Assembly: GCA_019054805.1 (NCBI GenBank)
Contig: JAHQIY010000014.1
Location: 496,001-560,000, forward strand
Source: Brachionus manjavacas
Lineage: Eukaryota > Rotifera > Eurotatoria > Ploima > Brachionidae
Reading direction: 5' to 3'
Length of the DNA: 64,000 bases
The first letter of the stretch is position 1. Each line of letters opens with the position of its first letter. The notes beneath the pieces were generated by a model. It saw only the letters and a program-made list of their open reading frames with translations. It did not search any database and had not been told where the DNA came from. Shown in pieces: positions 56,470 to 64,000 of the stretch. The position numbers were made by a program, and so were the translations under genes.

Positions 56470-57821
56470 AAATTTACAGAAATTGAAATAAAAATAAGTT
56501 AAAATTAAAAACTAATATAAATATTAGATATTTTTTTTCTAAATTTTGAAACTTTAATTAAAACTTTTATTTAGAAAGTTAAAAAAAGAAAAGAATACAA
56601 TTTATTGATGTCATAATAAAAAATAGTTTTTTTATTTAAGAAAGATTATTCTTTATTGTTACTTAAAGTATTGTGTAATTAGTTGGCCGGATCAATTATT
56701 AAAAATGCCAGTGAAATCAGTTCTAACAAATGTGAAATTGTAAAATTATTAATTTAAAGAATTTTGTTGTTTTTTTTTATTAATTTTTTTTAATATTTTA
56801 TGTTATATTATTCAAAATTTTTTTTCTTATTCACTTTTCAAATGATTCTTAATTTCAATATGCACTTATTTAATTAAAGTGAGTTTTTTTAATTTATTTT
56901 AGATTTTTGAGCTTTTGTGGTACGAATGTTTACCCTAATTAGTTTGTCATTTGTTTTTTATGTATTTATACTCAGTGCCTTTTGTTATTTTTTCTGATTA
57001 TCGTTGTCAATAAAATATAAAAAATTAGTCATTGATTTTTGATTTTTATAAGTAAAAATGAAAAAAGTATGTAAGTATTTAATTAGTTTAGTAAATAATT
57101 TATTTTCTAAGTACAAAAAATTAAAGTCTTATTTAAAAAAATAATTTTTTAATTTTTAAGGTTGATTATTTTGGTCCGGTTTTTTACGAAATTAACAATA
57201 AAGTAACATATTTTTGCAATAAAATTTTCACGATTTTGACTTTGATAGTAAATTTTAATTGTTTCTATAAATTCAATAAAAATATCTGAGCGTTTTTTAG
57301 CATGCAAATTTTTCTTGATTTTCAAATGTAAATTCAATTCTAAATAAATGATAAAACTGAAAAAAAAAGCTGAATAACGATACTATTTTGAGTTCAAATC
57401 AATATCACTCAAAATAAGAATTCAAATTTTAGATAAAATTGAAGCGAATTTGTTTCAAGCATTTTATTTAAATTCAAAAATAAGAAAAAATCAATAAGAT
57501 TGTTGTGTTTAACATCGACAAAAAAAATACATCAAAACAGAGAAAGTATATATAATGATACAATTTCTAGTTTTCATAACTAAATATTCTTTAACAAAAT
57601 AGTAAATTTTGTGAATCGTTTTTTTTTAAAAATTTTATTTCAAATAAGAATCAAAAAAATAAGATAATTATTTTAATAATTAAAACTACTAATTTTACAT
57701 TCAATTAAACAATCAAACTATTTTTGATGTCTCATCAAAGCTATTCAAAGCTTTATATATTTTTTTCTGAACAAAAATTTTCTAAGTTTTTCAGCTTGAC
57801 AGTGTTTTGCCAATTAACTTC
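56470..57821. other. AT-rich intergenic
   Basis: No feature was recognised between the LINE and the end of the hnRNP L-like gene. Confidence 0.35.
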
Positions 57822-60800
57822 TCAATCGCTATTATTGCTAGTATTTAGATTATTATAGCTTTGACTATTGCCGTTTGTGCTGTCTAGTATCGGTGTAGCA
57901 GAGTAGCAGAGTTTAAATGTGTACGGATATTTGCTAGCTATATTTTAAAGTAAGTCAAAATGTGTCTAATTTAAAAATTCTAAAAATATAAAAATAAGAA
58001 TATTTACATGGATGATCAATATCTGTGTGATTAGTTAGTATGAGAGCTTCAGTGCAGTCAGCAATATTATTCCATTCAGCAAGTCCGGTTGTGGATTTCT
58101 CAGCTATTTTTGTTTAATAAGGTATAATTTAGAGTCTTGAACATTTTATGCAATACTTTGTGGTGAGGACTGGACCGAGTCCAATGGCAAAATAAGGCTA
58201 AGGTGCCGACTGGGCACATTTTTTCAAAATAATTTCAATTTAGTTTAGATCAGTATTTTCAAGCAAACTTAGTTTTCAGCATTCATTCAAAGAATTTTTC
58301 ATTGAATTTAAAAATTAGCAACCTTAGAACTCTATTTGTCTGAGCTAACAAAATTTTTTCTTCAAAATAAATCTCAAAATTTTTGTGAAGATTTTCTTCC
58401 AGAAATTTATTTTGCCATTTTTTTCAAATGAAGTATTTAAGTCGCTGTGAAGTAATCCTAATTTTCGTTCAACTTTGCGTTGGAAGTATTGCAAGAATTT
58501 TGTATTTTTTAATATTTTTTTGAAATTTCAACTTACATTTTTTTTGAAAAACTTTTACTTTAGTGGGAGCTTTGGCACCAGCGTTCAAAAAAAGCTTCAT
58601 TAAAAAAAAATTAAAATTTTTCTAAATGTTTATTTCTTCTATTTTGGTAATTACCTGAGCCACATCTTGCTCGGAGAACCCGGGCGGTGCATTGAACCAG
58701 TGGAGCACATTGGCAGGAGCAACAGGTTTGTTTTTGGAAGCAGTCTCATTAGTCGAGTAGCGATTGTTGCGGCAATTGGCAAAGTCTTTGTAACTCGGGG
58801 TTCCATCGGGCAGTTCGCCTGGTTTAATCGCCGGCTTAAGCTCGTTCTGGTTGCTCACGTGAATATGAATTTTTCTTCCGAATATGTAGACATTGTTTAT
58901 GTATTGTAAAAAGTTGAGAATTGAATCAGAAGCGTTCATCATGGCCATGGCTGAGCCCTCTTTGGTGATCAAAAATTTGATCCTTTCAACATTTCCGTAC
59001 AAGCACAGCAAGTTAAATAGACGATCACAGTTGAACTTGGTGGTGCATAGATTGTTGATCATCAGGATCAATTGGTTGTCGCTGTTGTGTCGCGAGTTGT
59101 TCATCAGTGACGGCAATGAGTCCTTTTTGTTAGACTGGTAGCCGTTTCGGTCGCCTTGACCATTCGACCCGTTCGACCTGTTCATTTGATAAGACTTGTG
59201 GGACTGATTGGTTTGCCGCTGGTTATATGGAGATCGGTTATCTTTGGGTGTTTGGAGCAAAGGCGTTTCTGTTCAATAGAAAATTTATCTCAATTTTATT
59301 TTGGCATTTTTTTTTTCCAAATTTTTTTAATAAATTTTTTAATTTTTTATTTCTCTAAAGATGCTTTAGTTCAATTATTTGATAAAAGTTTTTTTATCAG
59401 AATAAAATAGTACTGCAAATGTCAATTTTATGTTTAATCATTAGAGTTAGGGAGCTTATGTTTATAATAAATGGAAACGATTTACTATTATTTTTAATAA
59501 GCACATTTAATGTGTTCGTTTTAGAGATTAGAAGGTATCAAGGAAAATAAATGTTTGTTTGTATTGAATGTTTGCCAAAGATCTTAGTAATTTTGGTTAT
59601 TGAATTTTAAAAGTAAGGATTGGCTTCATTAAAATTTCGGGCATTTCGAATTAATTAATCATTTTAAAATGTTTTTTTTATGTTGTCTTGTTAAATTATT
59701 ACAACTTTACACATATTAATTAATATGATATGTTTTATCAATTTTTTCAAAGCAATAATCAAATAACGAGCGTCACTTTGAAAAAAATATTTTATTTTAT
59801 GAGATAATGTAATTTTTTGAACATTCAATAAAAATTTTTGAAAACATTAGGGTTCATCGAACATCAAAAATAAAACGGTTCAAATTATTCAAATAAATTA
59901 AGTTTTAAAAATTGCCTCAAAAAACTAAATAAATTTTTGAAGAAAAAAAGAATTTTAATTAGTATAATGCACCTTTTCTAAAAGTATCTTTAAGTTTAAT
60001 TTAAAATAGGTTCAGAACTATGGATTTATTTTAAATTAATTAAATTAATTCTAAATTTCAAACTTAATAATTAAAAGATATATTTAAAATTAACACAAAT
60101 AAATAAAGTTATTAAATTTCTAAAATGGCAGATATTTTTTGCAATTTATTTTTGCTTTAATTGATACAGGACTGACATTACTCATAGAACAACAGTGTTA
60201 TTTTTCAATTGTTAATTGATTAAACATATTTTTCAAAAAAATTTTTCATATCATTAAAAAAATTTATATTTTTTTTTAATTTTTTTAAAAAAGATGTCAT
60301 TTTGAAATCGATTGTAATTTTTTATATTTCTTTTTGTTTGAAAAAAATAATTTTTCTTGAATTTCAAAGCATGGTCAGCTTTAATGACATATCATTGAAA
60401 TGGGAAAGTTGAAATTGGGAAACTTTTTTTTTGAAAAAAAGTGATGTTTTTTTGTTTTTTTTACTTATATGATATGATGAAAAATTTTTTATCGATTAAA
60501 ACAAAAATTTGCTTTCTTTGTTTATTTTGTGGCTTATTTAATGACTAAAAATTGTTTCATGTGAAAATGTTTAATTTTTGCCAAGGCTGGATTTATTTAA
60601 TAGCGGAATTTTGAATTACAAAAAAATAAATTTAAAATTAAAATAATTTTTTTACTATGTGCCTAAAAGATGTTCTGGTACATATATTAGCTAATAAATA
60701 TGCAAATACTTTTTTTTGATTGTAACTATTTAAATTAGCTAATATATTTTGCAGAACAACTTTTAGACTCTTAATAAAAAAGTCATTTTAATTTAAATTT

Positions 60801-62113
60801 ATTTTTGCTTTAACTCACAGTTCTTGATGTAAGACTTATCCATGAGAGTAAAGTAAAAAATATTCATAAAAAGTTAAAAATAATTTTAGATATAATTCAA
60901 TCAATTTAATTCTAAAAAATTAAATAAAGTCTCAAAGTTCACTTTTAATTAATCATTTTTAATTAATAGAGAAAAAAATAATATGAGCTAAATATTTTAT
61001 CAAATTTATTGATATAACGATAAGAGAGCAATAAATTATTTAATTAGTTTTTTAATTGCTGTTTTTAAGACAAGTCATGAAAACTGGCTCGACTTCAGTC
61101 ATCATTTTCAAGTAAATCCATTGAAAATAAAATGTCTTAGAGTGAGAGAGAAAGTTTTAATTCTTCAAATGTCCATTTTTAGAGTCACTACGCAGTAAGA
61201 CAAACTAAATTACATCTCTGGGATAAGTGGTTTAATAACACATATAAAAATTGAATAAAACAAATCTTTTTCTATACAAAAATTTAATTATCGATAAAAA
61301 AAATATTTTTATCATGGTCAATGAGAAATTCATATTTAAGACATAAAATCGGACAAAAAAAGGGTCGGTAGTGAAATAAAGCAACAACTTACTTTGACTG
61401 TCCATATCTCTTGTGTAGTCCCACTGGTCTTGATCATTACGACCAACTTTCAAAGTGTTGATCTAAATAAAAAAAAATAAAAAAAATAAATTTGAATAAA
61501 TTTTCATTACTTTTGAAAAGTCAATTTTGAGGGTACAGCAGCCCGAGTAAATGTCGGCGTTGTCGAGCTCTTCCTTGGCCCTTTCGGCCGAATCCCTAGT
61601 GGCAAACTCGACCAGCGCCTGCACACCATTCTTTTTAGTAATTACAATGCGGTATATTTGACCGAACGCCGAGCTGATCGTGTTTATGACATCGACAGTA
61701 ATGGGATAGAGAGCATTGTGAACAGTGTAGCAGAGAACGACACCTTGACACGAGTCATCATTGTTGGCGTCGTTGGTCTCGTATTTGTTGACCAGCTTCT
61801 GGTTGAGAGAATAGTTGAAGAAGCAGGTGGAGTTGGCTATGGTTATGGGATTTCGAGCCGAGTCGTTCACTAGGTTTATGGAGGAGGTTATTTCTTCGAA
61901 TTGGATGAGAGCCTGACGCTTTCGAGGCATCAGTATTATGCGCTCGATGATGCCGTATCGATCGAGTGCTTCGCGCAGGTCGCCCTCTGTGGTGTACTCG
62001 GATAGGTTGCGCGCGTGCACCACATAGCTGGGCGACGGTTTCTGAGCGTTGCTTAGGGATGGCGACGACGAGTCTGTCTTCATTCGTTTGTTGGGAGGCG
62101 CAATATTTGACAT
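57822..62113 (-). CDS. hnRNP L/smooth-like RNA-binding protein
   Basis: Exons are 62113-61511, 61462-61393, 59268-58655, about 58103-58008 and 57937-57822. Phases agree for the first three and the last two. RRM1 is residues 29-103 (SYVVHARNLSEYTTEGDLRE) and RRM2 about 124-202. Exon 2 carries the hnRNP L hallmark NDQDQWDYT. RRM3 runs from about 289 (NQLILMINNLCTTKFNCDRL, NLLCLYGNVERIKFL). A conserved linker (SYKDFANCRNNRYST) leads into RRM4 (NVLHWFNAPPGFSEQD). RRM4 continues in exon 4 (STTGLAEWNNIADCTEALIL) and ends in exon 5 with KYPYTFKLCYSATPIL and an Asn/Ser-rich tail. The protein should bind CA-rich RNA in the nucleus and regulate splicing. About 20 RRM4 residues between exons 3 and 4 are not cleanly placed: KLYLIKQK precedes exon 4 but is one base out of frame. 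No close human paralogue is implied. Confidence 0.85.
59609..60410. repeat. Direct repeat unit 2, in hnRNP L-like intron
   Basis: This copy of 53634-54430 lies in the third gene's 2.1 kb intron. It carries extra bases near 60070-60110 and, after the shared start of the LINE frame, diverges at about 60410-60460. It lacks the reverse transcriptase. Confidence 0.85.
60660..60800. repeat. Small inverted repeat, MITE-related
   Basis: ATATTAGCTAATAAATATGC and TTAGCTAATATATTTTGCAG face each other, and GCAGAACAACTTTTAGACT and TTAATAAAAAAGTCATTT resemble the arm of the MITE at 22781. It is decayed. Confidence 0.4.
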
Positions 62114-63204
62114 TTTAAATATACAATATTTTATTTCGACTTTTTTTCCTTTCTTTGTTTCTTGCCCTAAATAATATAGTGGATTATTTATCTACGAAAC
62201 TAAAATGTCTTACGAATTAGAAGAGAGTTGAGTCAAAGATGAATTTTGTATACGAAACGGATTTGTGAACTAAATACTTCATGTTAATGTTGGCCGAAAT
62301 TATGCTCGATTCTTGCTTGGATTCGGTGTTCGATATTAACATTTTTGGGAGCATGAAATAAATTTTTTTATCATAATTTAAAAAATGTTGAGACGACACA
62401 AAATTTGTCTTCAGTGTTCGATTTTTCTTAAATTCAAGGACAGTCTTGACATCAAATATAGATTGATCATATTTATAAAAAAATCATAATTTTTTTTTAT
62501 TACCTTAACTTAATAAAAAATTTTTTTATTCATTTTTGAATTCGCTCATTTTTGGTATTTCTCAGCTCAGCTTTATAAGTTCACTAATTAAATTTCATTT
62601 TAAATTATTTTATATTTTTATATTTTTTATCTGAAAGATAATTAGTTTGAAACAGAATAAAAAAACTTGAAAAAAAATTGATTTTTATTCAAATATTAAG
62701 AATCCGAAATGATTAATCTAATTTTTTAAATCAATTATCTTATTTAGCTCATCAAAGATTTCCATGTCATCAAAGACAAAACGATACAACTTATTATTTA
62801 AGACTTCATTGCACTTTAAACGGTTTGTAAGTATACAGTGGTGTTCCAAAATTAGTAATTTACGATAATTTACGTAAAATATTGTAAATTTCACGTAAAT
62901 TTATGAAAAAAAATGAATTTTTGTTTATCATTTAACATTGGACGGGTATTAATTGAGCAGTAAATAATATTAAACAGATATTAAATTATATGAGCAGAAA
63001 ATAAATAATAAATAGGACCCAAAAAAAAGTTATAACGGTGAGAACAAATAATAAAAGCGGTAGTAAAAATATATTTCTCTGAACACAAAAAGTATCTTTT
63101 ATTTAAAGAAAAAGTTTTTAAATCAAGTAACATTTAAAAAAAAATAGAAGTGTAATATGTATTAGTATTAATTTTTGCGAGGTCTACCACGTCCTCTTTT
63201 AGTT
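62114..63204. other. Intergenic
   Basis: This holds the 5' flank of the hnRNP L-like gene. Around 62835-62925 are TACAGTGGTGTTCCAAAATT and repeated ATTTACG words, possibly a transposon end. No coding sequence was recognised. Confidence 0.35.
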
Positions 63205-63690
63205 TTAAGAATTAATTACCTGATTTTCACCTATTTTAGGCTTTTTATTACCGATTTCATCAGTATTTTCAGTAACTTCAGTCTGTTTTCGTTTGCGAGT
63301 AGGCTTAGCGGTTGGTTTACTCGTTGCTGGAGTACTTGCTGTTGCTTGTGACATTATAATATCTTTAGGCTGATAAACCAATGCCTTTTTTGCAAATGGC
63401 GGACGCCCTTTTGGTTTTTTACCATCAATCAACACATGTTTGGCTGCAATTGGTATTGTAACTAAGTGTTTCATTGCTGCAAATGCAATTATATAGATAT
63501 CTTCTTTTGACCATTTTGTTTCATTTTTTAACCACAAATCTGCAGCATCATTGTCATCAAACATATCCACATATATCCATTCTCGATTAATACCTCTTCG
63601 TTTTTTGAGTATGTTTCTTTCTTCCACTTCTTCAGAATCAGACTCTTGCGATTCATATAATTCAAGTTGGACGTACTCGTCATCACTCAT
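63205..63690 (-). CDS. 161-residue MULE-derived protein, internally deleted
   Basis: The intact ORF starts MSDDEYVQLELYESQESDSE, then NREWIYVDMFDDNDAADLWL, an acidic N-terminus resembling that of Mutator-like transposases. After KWSKEDIYIIAFAAMKHLVT it passes directly into IPIAAKHVLIDGKKPKGRPP, then FAKKALVYQP, which matches the region after the SWIM finger (VPIxxKRKRGRPxKAKKALxxQ). The DDE core and the finger are missing. The tail is Thr/Pro/Lys-rich (TRKRKQTE) and ends at a TAA. It may be the remnant of a deleted element that by chance kept its frame, or a domesticated DNA-binding protein. No introns are needed. Confidence 0.55.
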   Translation of the reverse strand: MSDDEYVQLELYESQESDSEEVEERNILKKRRGINREWIYVDMFDDNDAADLWLKNETKWSKEDIYIIAFAAMKHLVTIPIAAKHVLIDGKKPKGRPPFAKKALVYQPKDIIMSQATASTPATSKPTAKPTRKRKQTEVTENTDEIGNKKPKIGENQVINS

Positions 63691-63800
63691 TTTATTTATT
63701 GAAATATATTTTTGTAAAATTTATTATTTGAATTTATTTACAACAGAAAAAGAAAGACATTTATATAGATAGGGCCGAAAATAATTGGACTATTATTAAC

Positions 63801-63882
63801 TAATAATTCAATTTACTGATCAAGATTCATTAAATTGGGTTTAATAATTCAATTAACTGATCAAAATTCATTTTATTGGGTT
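63801..63882. repeat. Two tandem 41 bp units
   Basis: TAATAATTCAATTTACTGAT begins each unit, and CAAGATTCATTAAATTGGGT (variant CAAAATTCATTTTATTGGGT) completes it. It lies just upstream of the MULE-derived ORF and may be subterminal transposon repeats. Confidence 0.6.
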
Positions 63883-64000
63883 CAATTTAGCATAGTTTCT
63901 GTTCATTTCATTCTTTTAGCGGATAACTTAAGGTTATTATCACTTTTATTTTTTATTCCTGCACATTAATTAATTTTACTGCTTTTTAAAAAAATTTTTT

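Noticed and set aside
58893-59410. Plus-strand frames of 80-84 residues opposite the hnRNP L-like exon
   Set aside because: They are antisense to an exon with clear RRM motifs.
1-64000. tRNA, rRNA, CRISPR or bacterial-type operon signals
   Set aside because: None was found. A GGTTTCGAATC word near 25257 lies in a LINE coding end and lacks a cloverleaf.

Overview
The window is nuclear DNA of a small, very AT-rich metazoan. The evidence is spliceosomal introns (many of 45-70 nt, GT...AG, plus a few of several kb), an hnRNP L/smooth-type RNA-binding protein gene, an SLC22-type transporter gene, a CXorf65-like gene and a large load of animal-type transposons. A KRBA2-like (Ginger) integrase, abundant MULE and pogo debris and this base composition would suit a monogonont rotifer such as Brachionus. 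That assignment is inference and cannot be settled from the sequence alone.

Layout. 0.15-5 kb: a two-exon CXorf65-like gene on the minus strand, with a 4.3 kb intron. 6.6-9.7 kb: four intact copies of a two-exon gene for a 73-residue Y/F/S/P/Q-rich protein, arranged as two divergent pairs around an acidic protein gene that carries a KVRF motif. 9.9-18.2 kb: a transposon graveyard (TIR elements, a hAT-like MITE, a Tc1 relic, a solo LTR, MULE relics, and a piggyBac-like MITE inside a TA-flanked element inside a MULE-like element). 18.3-44.5 kb: exons on the minus strand that are phase-compatible with one large membrane-protein gene (extracellular stub, one transmembrane helix, long Ser-rich cytoplasmic tail). 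Its introns hold LINE 3' ends, a TRIM-like miniature LTR element, two pogo-like elements and a recent MITE. 30-43 kb is almost featureless.

46.3-48.2 kb: a complete seven-exon SLC22-like transporter, plus strand. 49.2-51.6 kb: a complete but decayed Ginger/KRBA2-like transposon with TIRs and a TGTA target duplication. 52.6-56.2 kb: a PIF1-like helicase fragment and a nearly full LINE whose upstream ~0.8 kb is repeated at 59.6-60.4 kb. 57.8-62.1 kb: the hnRNP L-like gene, minus strand. 63.2-63.7 kb: a 161-residue ORF that joins the N- and C-terminal parts of a MULE transposase.

The host genes share no evident pathway. The most unusual unit is the quartet of 73-residue prion-like proteins, which I do not recognise as a known family. 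Exon boundaries were read by eye from splice signals and reading phase. No similarity search was possible, so family names rest on motif recognition.
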